Positions 8,720-22,200 of a stretch of DNA of 64,000 nt are shown here, in pieces. The stretch's first letter is position 1; the number at the start of each line of letters is the position of its first letter. The position numbers were made by a program, and so were the translations under genes. The notes below the pieces were generated by a model. It did no database searches, had not been told where the DNA came from, and saw only the letters and a list, made by a program, of their open reading frames with translations. Origin of the DNA: Nemertoderma westbladi (taxonomy: Eukaryota > Xenacoelomorpha > Nemertodermatida > Nemertodermatidae); assembly GCA_032718475.1 (NCBI GenBank), contig JAUCBJ010008230.1, positions 62,001 through 126,000 on the forward strand, written 5' to 3'.

Positions 8720-10009
8720 GAGAAGACAGCTAAACTTCATTTCGAACTCGAGAAGAAGGCGAGAGAATTAGCGAACGCCGAGGAAGATCTGGATCAAAAG
8801 GCCCACGATCGATCAATGAGATCTCGAGACGGACATGACTTGGACCAGATAGAGGTAAGACATCGCCAAATTAAGGAACGAAAGAAGGAAGGAAGCGTAG
8901 GAGCACCCGGACGGGAACGACAATTAGTAAAAGACTTGTGTCAACGATTCCCACAGGTAACTCATATGTTTGCACCGGTTACGACTAAGGAACCTGTTTC
9001 GATTGCTGGTAGCAGTGATATTTCTCCTATCCATGGTGCGACGGAACACAGGTTTGTTATTCCGGACAAGTTTACACCGCCAAGAGCAACGTCGTCGCCT
9101 ATTCCGAAAGTTAAGGTAAGTAACCCACCGATTACAGATCGTAGTAGTTTATTAGTCAGACCTGCACTACTGACGACTAAACAGGTGAGTCCACCTTTAA
9201 CGCCAAAACCGGTTACGCACTACGAATACCCAATGACGTTTCGGCCTACAAGGCCAGTTGATTCGAAAGCGGTTATTCGACCACCGATCCAGTTTACATC
9301 GCAATCTACGACTTCGAGGAAGACTTGTGAGCCTACCGAACAACGGAGAACAGTGGATACGCAACTGTTCAACCAGCTTACATCGCAATCTACGACTTCG
9401 AGGAAGACTTGTGAGCCTACCGAACAACGGAGATCAGTGGACGATGTTCCAAAGCGAAACGTTAGAATTCGTACGACGCAACGGACGCGAACACGTCGAC
9501 CACCATATCCAGATGATAGTAGTACTTCGAGCGAATCGGATTACCCGAAACGCGAGGTATTTAGAACAGGGGCGGCCGATGAATATAAACGTGAGCGTTC
9601 AGACAACTCCTTTGTAGACAATCCTCCACAGAATACACCAACACAGAAGGCGTTACAACCAACGGACGCAATCAGTACACAACAGTTCGCCGACATCATG
9701 CGACCAGTTGTTAACAAGTTGGCTCAGATCGAGGAACGTCTGGAGGAAGTTCAAACCGATAGTTCGAGGAACACCGAATTCGAACACAATAGACACCCGA
9801 AGGAACCACAAAGACCGGTACCTTCAAAACATACATCGTATCAGGGAAAAGCGCCAAGAAGGGATATCAACCTAATTACCAACCAAGGACGCGAAACTCT
9901 GAACGTTGCCGAGGAGATAGCGAAATTCGCAGCCAGACAGGGATTGCCGGTGCAACAACCACCTAAGTTTTCCGGTAGCTCAAAACACTGGCACACTTTC
10001 GTAGACTAA
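8720..10009 (+). pseudogene. gag: Gag middle region, in frame after the TGA (family 1 copy 1)
   Basis: This continues the frame of the preceding ORF. The first ATG is at 8816, but the conserved coiled-coil sequence starts immediately after the stop. It encodes a charged helical stretch, then a long Thr/Pro/Ser-rich linker with basic patches (RTTQRTRTRRPPYP), then a helical segment, and ends at the start of the capsid (DUF1759-like) domain. An 84-bp tandem duplication (28 codons) lies at about 9293-9460. TAA at 10007-10009 falls inside a normally continuous domain and looks like a C-to-T nonsense change of a Gln codon. The ORF from 10010 is in the same frame. Confidence 0.65.
9293..9460 (+). 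repeat. 84-bp in-frame tandem duplication in gag
   Basis: The stretch beginning TTACATCGCAATCTACGACT occurs at 9293 and again at 9377, nearly identical over more than 55 bases. Copy 2 has a single unit at the corresponding place (63466 on), so the duplication is private to copy 1 or was lost in copy 2. Confidence 0.8.
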
Positions 10010-12388
10010 ATCGAATCTCAGATCGCCGTGTGCGCCTTTACATCACGGGAGAAGTTTAATTATCTGCTTCAAACGTTGTCAGGAGAACCTAAACGTTTGG
10101 CGGAGACTTTCGTCGGTGTACCAAACGCTTTCGAACTAGCGTACGATCGTTTAACTTCGATATACGGAGGTACAGTCAGCATGGCCAGGTCAGTGATAGA
10201 GGAACTCTGTAAGGGAGGGGCTATCACTAAACCCATCGACTTATTAAAACTGGCTGACGAGATAAAGAACGCTATGACTACTTTAAGATCCATTGGACAA
10301 CTTGACTACGGGAATACCCCTACAGTCCTATTAAAGATCATAGGACGACTCCACCATCGACTTCGTCGGGAGTGGAGAAAGATCGAATACCAGCGAGAAG
10401 AGCGGGGTGGATTCTTAAAACTAGAGGATGTGTACCTTTTGATATCCAGGGAAGCAGTTGTAGAAACTCGATCCAACTACACTGACCAGCACATCGTAGC
10501 AGAAGGGATCACCTTGCCATCCTCCAACCGACAAAAACCCCAGACAACATCCACCAAGACGGCCACTTACGCCACACCGACGGAATCACGACAATTCTCG
10601 GACGGTAGTAGGGTATCTGCGCCCATTGGGACAAAACAGACGAGACAACAACTCAGTACCGACTTCAGCGGCTGCCGATACTGCGAGCATTTAGGCAAGT
10701 GGTATATCGGTCACAAGTTGCGAGGTTGTCGACAGTTTCGCGAGTTAAACTCGGAAGAACGACGGCTGCAGATATGGCCATTGGACTCTTGTTGGCGGTG
10801 TACGCGACACGGACACGTCCGTAAAGATTGCCCAAATACCGACACTTGTCCATCCTGTGGACGCAACCACGACGGTCTGCTCCACACAGACAGCCACACA
10901 CCGACAAAACGCTTCGCCAGGGAACACCCGGAAGCAGCAGCGAGATGTGATGCGGCCTACAGAAGTCGAGAATCGAAAACAACTCCAACCTTTGTGACAC
11001 ATATAAAGGATTGCTTCTCAGAACAATCCGGATCGTCGGACGAAGAGTCAGAAGACGACGACGTATATTCTGATGGAGACGAACAACCATCGATCGCGCT
11101 TCTAACGACTGACCAACTAAAGGGATTCAGTGTAATTCCGATTAAGATTACTGGCACAAAGGGAAGCAAGAGAATCTACGCTATCCTGGATTCAGCCTCA
11201 TCTCACAGCTACGTGGATGAACAGATAGCTGACGTAGTGACGGATCTCAAACAAGGTAAGCGCGTCAGTTATACTGTAAGTAGTATGCACGGACAGCGTG
11301 CAATACCAGTGACACGAGTTAAGTTGGATTTAGACACTCTTCTTCCAAAATCGCAACACAGCGAGAGGGAGAGGTCTTTGTTACCCTTCAAGGATTTGAC
11401 TTTTGCGGCCACCAAAGACTTTAGTAACCTACTAGGTCCGGTCCCAGAACAATCCTTGGAGGACCGTAAGTATTTCAGACACCTTGGTGTACCTGAATGT
11501 CCTGTCAATTATCGATCGGTAGCCATGCTGATCAGGACGGACCAATTCAATCTACATCAAGTGTGGGAAACCAGACCATCGGCAGTCGTAGCGGGAAACG
11601 CATACGCCTGTAGAACGCCGATAGGGTGGTATACTCGAGCGCCTGTGCGCACACTGGACATAAGTGACGAGGAAGACGATGTACAAAGTACATGTAGTTT
11701 ATTAACTACAAATTCAATTCATTCCTTTTCACACGACGTGGACCATACTACATTACATACAAGACATGACAGACGTGTAACTAGTATGATAAGTCACAAG
11801 GAGCAGCTAATCCACCAGGTGAGTTTAGAACTTGGGGAGAAGACGAGTCAGCTAGAGATTCCATCGACGACAGATGATAACGCCGGAAGGCTTGCGAGTC
11901 TACCTACCCCAATAACCTCAACAATACCCGTCGATATCGATGATGACGCGTTGAGAAATCATCAAGTGGAACAAGCTGCACTGGACAAAGAATTAACGGA
12001 GAAGACTATCAGGTGGTTAGAACAAGATACAGCTGAACCTGGTAGCTACGAACCTTGTATGTCGGAACAGGAGAAACAATCTTTGAGGATCATGGAAGAT
12101 ACTATCCGCCAGACGAAAGACGGACATTATGAGGTGGGGATGTTATGGCGTAGCCAAAGTCCTAAACTTATAAATAACTACCCACTAGCTTTAAGACGTC
12201 TACACTCAATACGGCAACGTCTATTAAAGGACGAGAAAGCCCATCTGCAGTACAACACTCAGATGGAGACGTATTTGACCAAGGGATACGCTATCCGGAT
12301 GACTAACCCAGAGATAGTGACTGACCAGACGTACTACTTGCCACATCACTACGTGAGACACACCAGACAAAGTACGTGTAGTCAATGA
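10010..12388 (+). pseudogene. gag-pol: Gag capsid, zinc knuckles, A17-type protease and start of RT (family 1 copy 1)
   Basis: Residues here are counted from the GTG at 10028. Residues 1-150 match the Bel/Pao DUF1759 capsid region (KFNYLLQTLSGEPKRLA). Cysteine/histidine knuckles follow: C216-C219-H229-C234, a canonical CX2CX4HX4C at C255-C258-H263-C268, and C274-C277 with H281. Near residues 383-395 lies the protease active site, ILDSASSHSYV; the family norm is D-S-G, so Gly to Ala at the active site would probably impair it. The RT N-terminal region follows (LKDEKAHLQYNTQMETYL, TYYLPHHYV). The frame is lost near 12345-12366 and hits TGA 12386. The reading then continues in the +1 frame. Confidence 0.85.
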
Positions 12389-14630
12389 CTGTGCAGCTCT
12401 GTTTGAGGGAATGTCCCTCAATAGCGAGTTGATGGATGGACCAAACATGAATAATTATCTTATGGGGGTGATTATGCGCTTCCGTCAGCGTCAAGTAGCT
12501 TTTACTTGTGACGTTGAAGCGATGTTTCACCAAGTGAGAGCGTAAGAGCGAGACAGAGACAGTTTGCGGTTCCTCTGGTACCCGGAAGGAGACTTAAGTC
12601 TACCACCGGCGACTTACCAAATGCAAGTTCGCGTTTTCGGTGCCAGGGACAGCCCAAACTGCACGATGTACGCCCTAAAACAAGCCGCTAGGGATCAGAA
12701 ACACCTGTATGACCCAGAGATAATTAGGATTGTGGAACGTGACTTTTACGTCGACGACGGATTACAGAGTTGCGACACAGTAGAACGTGCTACAACAGTA
12801 GCACATCAATTACGGGACTGCTTGGCGGGCGGAGGTTTTAACCTCACCAAATTCACCTCAAACAGTGCCGAATTAGTAGACTCATTCGGAACGACTGAGC
12901 GTGGAGGTGGTGACATAGACCTAGAGTTCGAACCACTACCGACGACCAAGGTGTTGGGGCTCTTTTGGGACCCAAACACGGACAACTTTCGAGTAAAGGT
13001 GAGACTGGACAGTCAAGAAAACACACTGACAAAGAGATCATGCTTGTCAAAATTGAGCCGATTGTTCGATCCATTAGGATTCATCAGCACAATTATACTG
13101 CAAGCCCGCATTTATATGCGCAGTATTTGGAAGGATGGACTGACATGGGACGAGCCGATCTCATCAGACCAAGTGGACTTATGGAAGACCTGGGAGGCGG
13201 AATTATCTTCGCTAGAGGATTATTCCATACCCAGAGTCTACTTTCCATTACAAACTACATTTCCTGACAACTTGGAACTACATTGTTTTTCTGACGCCAG
13301 TGACAACGGTTTTGGTGTGGCAGCGTACTTGCGCAGACAAGTAGACTCAGAAGAATTCGACGTTTTGCTCATTACTTCTAAGGCAAAAACAATGCCTACT
13401 AAGTATATGACGACACCACGAGCTGAGCTACAAGCCGCAACCCTGTCAACCACAATCGTGAACCTTATACAGACAGAACTACAGTCAAGTTTACAGATAT
13501 TTTATTGGACTGACGCGACGTTGGTTTTATTTTACATAAATAACGACACACTTGAATTCAAGACATTCGTAGCTAACCGTCGCGCGGAAATTCTAGACCG
13601 TTCAATAAAGGAAGATTGGCGACATTGTCCCGGACCACAAAACCCAGCCGATATTGCGTCGCGAGGAATGATGCCTGAGGAATTCTGTAAACCGGAAAAC
13701 AAAGAATTTTGGCAACACGGACCCCAATTCTTGCAGAAATCGACGCAAGATTGGCCACCGTTATACGACAACAAGTCTAACACCATCCCTAAGGACGCCG
13801 AAATCAAGAAACCAAAAAAGGGGAAGGCAAAGAAAAAGACGACGGCGGCGAAACTCAAGAAAAAACCGAAGGCGAAATGGAAAGATATAACTTCAAAGGT
13901 CAAGAGAGGAAGACTTGCGAGCCTTTCTACACCAGACATATCGCCAGACGGTCAAACAGATACGTTACTAGACGGTCAACCAGACGTTTTGCCAGACATG
14001 TCACAAGACGCTTCGCCGGATGTTCCGCGAAACATTTTACAAGACATATCACAAAATGTTCTACCAGACACTAGTAACATATTAACAAATAGTAAAGCCG
14101 CAGTTTCTCTATTGGAGCGGCCTTCTATTGACAAACAACCAGATACGTTACCAGACGTATCGCCAGACACGTTACTAGACGGTCAACCAGACGTTTTGCC
14201 AGACACGTCACTAGATATTTCGCCGGATGTTCCGCGAAACATTTTACCAGACATGTCACAAAATGTTCTACTAGACACTAGTAACATATTGACAAACAAT
14301 AAAGCCGCAGTTTCCCTATTGGAGCGGCCTTGTATTGACAAACTACCAATTTTGACACACTTGAGCAACCATAAGCACGGTGAAACCTCATGTATTACAG
14401 ATGTGGGTAGTACCTACGCTAATGTAAATACAGGTGTTACTCTGCGCTCAAGAGACATACCAAACTTGCAACCTATGGTGAGACCTGGGATTAATGTCGG
14501 CAGAAAAATAAGTTTACCGAAACCCAGTGACCCCATAGAGTTCAAACCACCACTAACGATCGACTTACAAAGTACTGACAATCAAGGTAAGAAGACGAAG
14601 AAGGATAAATTACTTGTAGACCCGGACTGA
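12366..14630 (+). pseudogene. pol: RT, RNase H and repetitive linker (family 1 copy 1)
   Basis: In this frame the RT palm is recognisable before a TAA at 12543-12545 (the CDVEAMFHQVR motif carries the first catalytic Asp) and after it in the ORF from 12564. The YVDD box (FYVDDGL) is at residues 62-66 of that ORF. RNase H follows, with CFSDASDNGFG (Asp at residue 244), PRAELQAA and FYWTDATLV. After RNase H comes a Lys-rich tract (about 13805-13885) and an Asp/Pro/Ser repeat region, unusual between RNase H and integrase. The ORF closes at TGA 14628-14630 in frame with the integrase ORF. The frameshift and TAA inactivate RT. Confidence 0.85.
13972..14350 (+). repeat. Tandem ~207-bp (69-codon) repeats inside pol
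   Basis: GACGGTCAACCAGACGTTTT begins at 13972 and again at about 14178. The two units share the words DVPRNIL, SNILTN and KAAVSLLERP. Within each unit there is a shorter PD(x)3-5 rhythm. The period keeps the reading frame. Confidence 0.75.
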
Positions 14631-16286
14631 TCAACAGTCAACAAGGGAATACTTACCGGCGGACCCATGGGCCCTTCTAGTAATTCAAAACCTTCCAAAA
14701 TCTCCATTGACTTACCTGATGACGTCACAAATACTCACGTCGACCGTATTGTAAACCTAACAGACTCTTGGACGAACGCTTGCCGAAAATTAGCGTGGAT
14801 TGTACGTTTTGTACAATACCTTAAAGGCAAACGTGACTTTACACGTCGACTTACATTGGCTGAGATTGACAGGTGTGAAATTAAATTAATTCGCCATTAC
14901 CAACTGCGATATTTCGCGCGCGAATTCACATCTATAAATCAAGGTCTACCAATCAAGTCGTCACCAATACTGAGTTGGAGTCCGATTATTTATAATGGCT
15001 TAATTTGTCATAAATCTCGGCTTCAAAACATTGACTTTAACACAAACTTTAGATACCCAATAATAATACCGCAACACCACGAACTACAACGTGCAATGAT
15101 ACTGGACGCACATTTACATCTGAAACACGCTGGAAGACACCACTGTCTTTCCTACTTACGTACAAGATTTGTTTTAATTAGACCCAGTAAAGCGTTAAGT
15201 TCAGTGACACGTACGTGTATTATTTGTAAAAAGGTACATTCTAGAATAGGTACCCAAGAAATGAGTGAACTTCCACAAGCACGACTTCAAGCATTCAGAC
15301 CACCTTTTACAGAAACTGGAATTGATTGCTTTGGTCCCATACATACGAAACGTGGACGTATACTAGTAAAACGCTGGGGACTGATTTTCACATGTATGTC
15401 CAGTAGGGCAGTTCATATTGAACGTGTGATGGATCTTTCCACCAACGAGTTTATACTAGCATTACGGCGATTTATCGCTAGACGCGGACTAGTAAAATGC
15501 TTGTACTCAGACCAAGGGACAAACTTTGTTGGTGCTCGAAATGAGATTGCTAGAGCCTTTAAGAAATTAGATCATGATCAAATCTCGAACGAACTACAAC
15601 CTCACAAGATTGTTTGGAAGTTTAATCCTCCAGATAGTCCATGGAGAGGCGGAGTCTGGGAGAGATTGATTAGATCTATAAAGACGGCAATGGCAAAAGT
15701 CATTCCAGTAAACCACATATTGACAGACGACCAACTGACAACACTGTTTGTTGAAATCGAGGCAATACTAAATACTAGACCAATAGTATTAGTACCCGAT
15801 GACAAACAATCTCAGTTTGCTTTGACACCGGCACACCTGCTTATGCAGGCACCGACCACATTGACACCTATTTCTATTCCAATAGAAAGCGACAGCTACG
15901 GTAGAAAAGCGTGGAAAATCACGCAACTACTAGCTAACAAATTCTGGGAAATATGGCAAAACCATTATTTGCCCTCTATTTCTGCCAGAACAACATGGTA
16001 CAATAACACCCGCGCATTAAAGCCGGGAGATCACGTGCTGTTAGCAGAAGTGAATCTAAAAAGACGCTTCTGGATAACAGGTGTAATTTTAGCCACACAT
16101 CCATCTATGGATGGAGTGACAAGAACTGTGACGGTACGGACAATTGACGGTCGTACAGTAGTTTTTTGCCAAAAGTTGTATCTACAACCCAACTCTAATT
16201 GTGCCAATTTTCGAAAATACTTGACAATGTTGAAGCACACGACAATGATTTTTGTAAAAAATGCGCTTAGGTGGTGTACCGCCCCC
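14631..16286 (+). pseudogene. pol: Integrase and DUF5641-type C-terminal domain, truncated (family 1 copy 1)
   Basis: The frame continues from the linker ORF; the first ATG after the TGA is at 14667 (residue 1). The N-terminal zinc-binding region is visible (AHLHLKHAGRHH, then CIICKK). The catalytic triad is D220 (TGIDCFGP), D282 (YSDQGTNF) and E332 (GVWERLIRS), with 49 residues between the last two, as is usual for Bel/Pao. The DUF5641 domain follows (LKPGDHVLLAEVNLKRRFW, about residues 450-510). At 16286 the element ends and the frame runs into satellite until 16451, giving a chimeric tail. The core has no internal stop. Confidence 0.9.
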
Positions 16287-19200
16287 TTAAAGTTATTATG
16301 TAATGCAATAATTCACCTTAAATATCTCAGCTATTTCATGAATATAATGAATATTAAAGCCATGTCAAAATCCTTGGGGATTTTCAGCAATAATTTATCA
16401 AAATATCCTCTGATTTTTTTTCAAAAACCACATCGATTTTCATATTTATAACTTCTAACCCACTCCACGAGATAAAGAATCTTAAACGAAAGTCATAAGA
16501 ACAGGTAACACTTACATTTATAGAAGTAATCAGCTGTTATTTGCTTTGTCTTTCCCCAGGAGATGGATGAATTTTGATTGCGTCGGAACACCCCCTTTCT
16601 GAGGCTCTCAGAGTGGAGAGATAAGTAGCCTATCTCCCTGTTAATATTGTTGTGTTCTAGAATATTTATTATAGTTTCATCGTATTGCCAAAGCGGCTGG
16701 AGCCGAAGTTAATATGTAATGCAATAATTCACCTCAAATATCTCAGCTAGTTCATGAATATAATGAGTATTAAATCCTTGTCAAAATCCTTGGTGTTTTT
16801 CAGCAATAATTCATTAAAATCTCCTCTGATTTTTTACAAAAAACGACATCGATTTTCATATTCTTGACTTCTAACCCACTCCAAGAGATAGACAATCTTA
16901 AATGAAAGTCAAAAGAGCAGGTAACCCTTACATATATAGAAGTAATCAGCTGTTCTTTGCTTCGTCTTTCCCCTGGAGATGGATGAATTTTGATTGTGTC
17001 GGAACACCCCCTTTTTGAGGCTCTCAACGTGAAGAGATAAGTATCCTATCTCCCTGTTAATATTGTTGTGTTCTAGAATATTTATTATAGTTTCATCGTA
17101 TTGCCAAAGCGGCTGGAGCCGAAGTTAATATGTGATACAATAATTCACCTCAAATTTCTCAGCTAATTCATGAATATAATGAGTATTAAAGCCATGTCAA
17201 AATCCTTAGGGTTTTTCAGCAATAATTTATCAAAATATCCTCTGATTTTTTTCAAAAACCACATCGATTATCATATTTATAACTTCTAACCCAATCCACG
17301 AAATAGAGAATCTTAAACGAAAGTCATAAGAACAGGTAACACTTTCATTTATAGAAGTAATCAACTGTTATTTGCTTCGTCTTTCCACAGGAGATGGATG
17401 AAATTTGATTGCGTCGGAACACCCCCTTTTTGAAGCTCTCAGAGTGGACAGATAAGTAGCCTATTTCCCTGTTAATATTTTTCAGTTGTAGAATATTTAT
17501 TATAGTTTCATCGTATTGCTAATGTGGCTGGAGTTAAAGTTATTATGTAATGCAATAATTCACCTTAAATATCTCAGCTATTTCATGAATATAATGAATA
17601 TTAAAGCCATGTCAAAATCCTTGGGGATTTTCAGCAATAATTTATCAAAATATCCTCTGATTTTTTTTCAAAAACCACATCGATTTTCATATTTATAACT
17701 TCTAACCCACTCCACGAGATAGAGAATCTTAAACGAAAGTCATAAGAACAGGTAACACTTACATTTATAGAAGTAATCAGCTGTTATTTGCTTTGTCTTT
17801 CCCCAGGAGATGGATGAATTTTGATTGCGTCGGAACACCCCCTTTCTGAGGCTCTCAGAGTGGAGAGATAAGTAGCCTATCTCCCTGTTAATATTGTTGT
17901 GTTCTAGAATATTTATTTATTATTATTATTATTTGCTTCGTGTTTCCACAGGAGATTGATGAAATTTGATTGCGTCGGAACACCCCCTTTTTGAGGTTCT
18001 CAGATTGAAGAGATAAGTAGCCTATCTCCCTGTTAATATTGTTGTGTTCTAGAATATTTATTATAGTTTCATCGTATTGCCAAAGCGGCTGGAGCCGAAG
18101 TTAATATGTGATACAATAATTCACCTCAAATTTCTCAGCTAATTCATGAATATAATGAGTATTAAAGCCATGTCAAAATCCTTGGGGTTTTTCAGCAATA
18201 ATTTATCAAAATATCCTCTGATTTTTTTCAAAAACCACATCGATTTTCATATTTATAACTTCTAACCCACTCCACGAGATAGATAATCTTAAACGAAAGT
18301 CATAAGAACAGGTAACACTTTCATTTATAGAAGTAATCAACTGTTATTTGCTTCGTCTTTCCACAGGAGATGGATGAAATTTGATTGCGTCGGAACACCC
18401 CCTTTTTGAGGCTCTCAGAGGGAAGAGATAAGTAGCCTATCTCCCTGTTAATATTGTTGTGTTATAAATAATTATTATAGTTTCATCGTATTGCCAAAGC
18501 GGCTGGAGCCGAAGTTAATATGTGATACAATAATTCACCTCAAATTTCTGAGCTATTTCATGAATATAATGAATATTAAAGCCATGTCAAAATCCTTGGG
18601 GATTTTCAGCAATAATTTATCAAAATATCCTCTGATTTTTTTTCAAAAACCACATCGATTTTCATATTTATAACTTCTAACCCACTCCACGAGATAGAGA
18701 ATCTTAAACGAAAGTCATAAGAACAGGTAACACTTACATTTATAGAAGTAATCAGCTGTTATTTGCTTTGTCTTTCCCCAGGAGATGGATGAATTTTGAT
18801 TGCGTCGGAACACCCCCTTTCTGAGGCTCTCAGAGTGGAGAGATAAGTAGCCTATCTCCCTGTTAATATTGTTGTGTTCTAGAATATTTATTTATTATTA
18901 TTATTATTTGCTTCGTGTTTCCACAGGAGATTGATGAAATTTGATTGCGTCGGAACACCCCCTTTTTGAGGTTCTCAGATTGAAGAGATAAGTAGCCTAT
19001 CTCCCTGTTAATATTGTTGTGTTCTAGAATATTTATTATAGTTTCATCGTATTGCCAAAGCGGCTGGAGCCGAAGTTAATATGTGATACAATAATTCACC
19101 TCAAATTTCTCAGCTAATTCATGAATATAATGAGTATTAAAGCCATGTCAAAATCCTTAGGGTTTTTCAGCAATAATTTATCAAAATATCCTCTGATTTT

Positions 19201-22200
19201 TTTCAAAAACCACATCGATTATCATATTTATAACTTCTAACCCAATCCACGAGATAGAGAATCTTAAACGAAAGTCATAAGAACAGGTAACACTTTCATT
19301 TATCGAAGTAATCAGCTGTTCTTTGCTTCGTCTTTCCCCTGGAGATGGATGAATTTTGATTGCGTCGGAACACCCCCTTTTTGAGGCTCTCAGAGTGAAG
19401 AGATAAGTAGCCTATCTCCCTGTTAATATTGTTGTGTTCTAGAATATTTATTATAGTTTCATCGTATTGCCAAAGCGGCTGGAGCCGAAGTTAATATGTA
19501 ATGCAATAATTCACCTCAAATATCTCAGCTAGTTCATGAATATAATGAGTATTAAATCCTTGTCAAAATCCTTGGTGTTTTTCAGCAATAATTCATTAAA
19601 ATCTCCTCTGATTTTTTACAAAAAACGACATCGATTTTCATATTCTTGACTTCTAACCCACTCCAAGAGATAGACAATCTTAAATGAAAGTCAAAAGAGC
19701 AGGTAACACTTACATTTATAGAAGTAATCAGCTATTCTTTGCTTCGTCTTTCCCCTGGAGATGGATGAATTTTGATTGTGTCGGAACACCCCCTTTTTGA
19801 GGCTCTCAACGTGAAGAGATAAGTATCCTATCTCCCTGTTAATATTGTTGTGTTCTAGAATATTTATTATAGTTTCATCGTATTGCCAAAGCGGCTGGAG
19901 CCGAAGTTAATATGTGATACAATAATTCACCTCAAATTTCTCAGCTAATTCATGAATATAATGAGTATTAAAGCCATGTCAAAATCCTTAGGGTTTTTCA
20001 GCAATAATTTATCAAAATATCCTCTGATTTTTTTCAAAAACCACATCGATTATCATATTTATAACTTCTAACCCAATCCACGAGATAGAGAATCTTAAAC
20101 GAAAGTCATAAGAACAGGTAACACTTTCATTTATAGAAGTAATCAACTGTTATTTGCTTCGTCTTTCCACAGGAGATGGATGAAATTTGATTGCGTCGGA
20201 ACACCCCGTTTTTGAAGCTCTCAGAGTGGACAGATAAGTAGCCTATTTCCCTGTTAATATTTTTCTGTTGTAGAATATTTATTATAGTTTCATCGTATTG
20301 CTAATGTGGCTGGAGTTAAAGTTATTATGTAATGCAATAATTCACCTTAAATATCTCAGCTATTTCATGAATATAATGAATATTAAAGCCATGTCAAAAT
20401 CCTTGGGGATTTTCAGCAATAATTTATCAAAATATCCTCTGATTTTTTTTCAAAAACCACATCGATTTTCATATTTATAACTTCTAACCCACTCCACGAG
20501 ATCGAGAATCTTAAACGAAAGTCATAAGAACAGGTAACACTTACATTTATAGAAGTAATCAGCTGTTATTTGCTTTGTCTTTCCCCAGGAGATGGATGAA
20601 TTTTGATTGCGTCGGAACACCCCCTTTCTGAGGCTCTCAGAGTGGAGAGATAAGTAGCCTATCTCCCTGTTAATATTGTTGTGTTCTAGAATATTTATTT
20701 ATTATTATTATTATTTGCTTCGTGTTTCCACAGGAGATTGATGAAATTTGATTGCGTCGGAACACCCCCTTTTTGAGGTTCTCAGATTGAAGAGATAAGT
20801 AGCCTATCTCCCTGTTAATATTGTTGTGTTCTAGAATAATTATTATAGTTTCATCGTATTGCCAAAGCGGCTGGAGCCGAAGTTAATATGTAATGCAATA
20901 ATTCACCTCAAATATCTCAGCTAGTTCATGAATATAATGAGTATTAAATCCTTGTCAAAATCCTTGGTGTTTTTCAGCAATAATTCATTAAAATCTCCTC
21001 TGATTTTTTACAAAAAACGACATCGATTTTCATATTCTTGACTTCTAACCCACTCAAGAGATAGACAATCTTAAATGAAAGTCAAAAGAGCAGGTAACCC
21101 TTACATATATAGAAGTAATCAGCTGTTCTTTGCTTCGTCTTTCCCCTGGAGATGGATGAATTTTGATTGTGTCGGAACACCCCCTTTTTGAGGCTCTCAT
21201 AGTGAAGAGATAAGTATCCTATCTCCCTGTTAATATTGTTGTGTTCTAGAATATTTATTATAGTTTCATCGTATTGCCAAAGCGGCTGGAGCCGAAGTTA
21301 ATATGTGATACAATAATTCACCTCAAATTTCTCAGCTAATTCATGAATATAATGAGTATTAAAGCCATGTCAAAATCCTTAGGGTTTTTCAGCAATAATT
21401 TATCAAAATATCCTCTGATTTTTTTCAAAAACCACATCGATTATCATATTTATAACTTCTAACCCAATCCACGAGATAGAGAATCTTAAACGAAAGTCAT
21501 AAGAACAGGTAACACTTTCATTTATAGAAGTAATCAACTGTTATTTGCTTCGTCTTTCCACAGGAGATGGATGAAATTTGATTGCGTCGGAACACCCCCT
21601 TTTTGAAGCTCTCAGAGTGGACAGATAAGTAGCCTATTTCCCTGTTAATATTTTTCTGTTGTAGAATATTTATTATAGTTTCATCGTATTGCTAATGTGG
21701 CTGGAGTTAAAGTTATTATGTAATGCAATAATTCACCTTAAATATCTCAGCTATTTCATGAATATAATGAATATTAAAGCCATGTCAAAATCCTTGGGGA
21801 TTTTCAGCAATAATTTATCAAAATATCCTCTGATTTTTTTTCAAAAACCACATCGATTTTCATATTTATAACTTCTAACCCACTCCACGAGATAGAGAAT
21901 CTTAAACGAAAGTCATAAGAACAGGTAACACTTACATTTATAGAAGTAATCAGCTGTTATTTGCTTTGTCTTTCCCCAGGAGATGGATGAATTTTGATTG
22001 CGTCGGAACACCCCCTTTCTGAGGCTCTCAGAGTGGAGAGATAAGTAGCCTATCTCCCTGTTAATATTGTTGTGTTCTAGAATATTTATTTATTATTATT
22101 ATTATTTGCCTCGTGTTTCCACAGGAGATTGATGAAATTTGATTGCGTCGGAACACCCCCTTTTTGAGGTTCTCAGATTGAAGAGATAAGTAGCCTATCT

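Larger units (their letters stand above)
4843..16286 (+). mobile_element. Family 1 Bel/Pao LTR retrotransposon, copy 1 (3' truncated)
   Basis: The 11.4-kb element lies in the satellite array. Order: candidate 5' LTR with tRNA-like and promoter signals, long leader, gag, CCHC region and aspartic protease, RT, RNase H, a repetitive linker, integrase and the DUF5641-type C-terminal domain. That order (PR-RT-RH-IN) plus DUF1759 capsid and A17-type protease is diagnostic of Bel/Pao. No 3' LTR is found. The satellite resumes at 16287 in a different monomer phase, so the 3' end was lost with array sequence. Coding is broken by TGA 8717, TAA 10007, a frameshift near 12360, TAA 12543 and TGA 14628. 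It is not autonomous as it stands. Confidence 0.9.
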
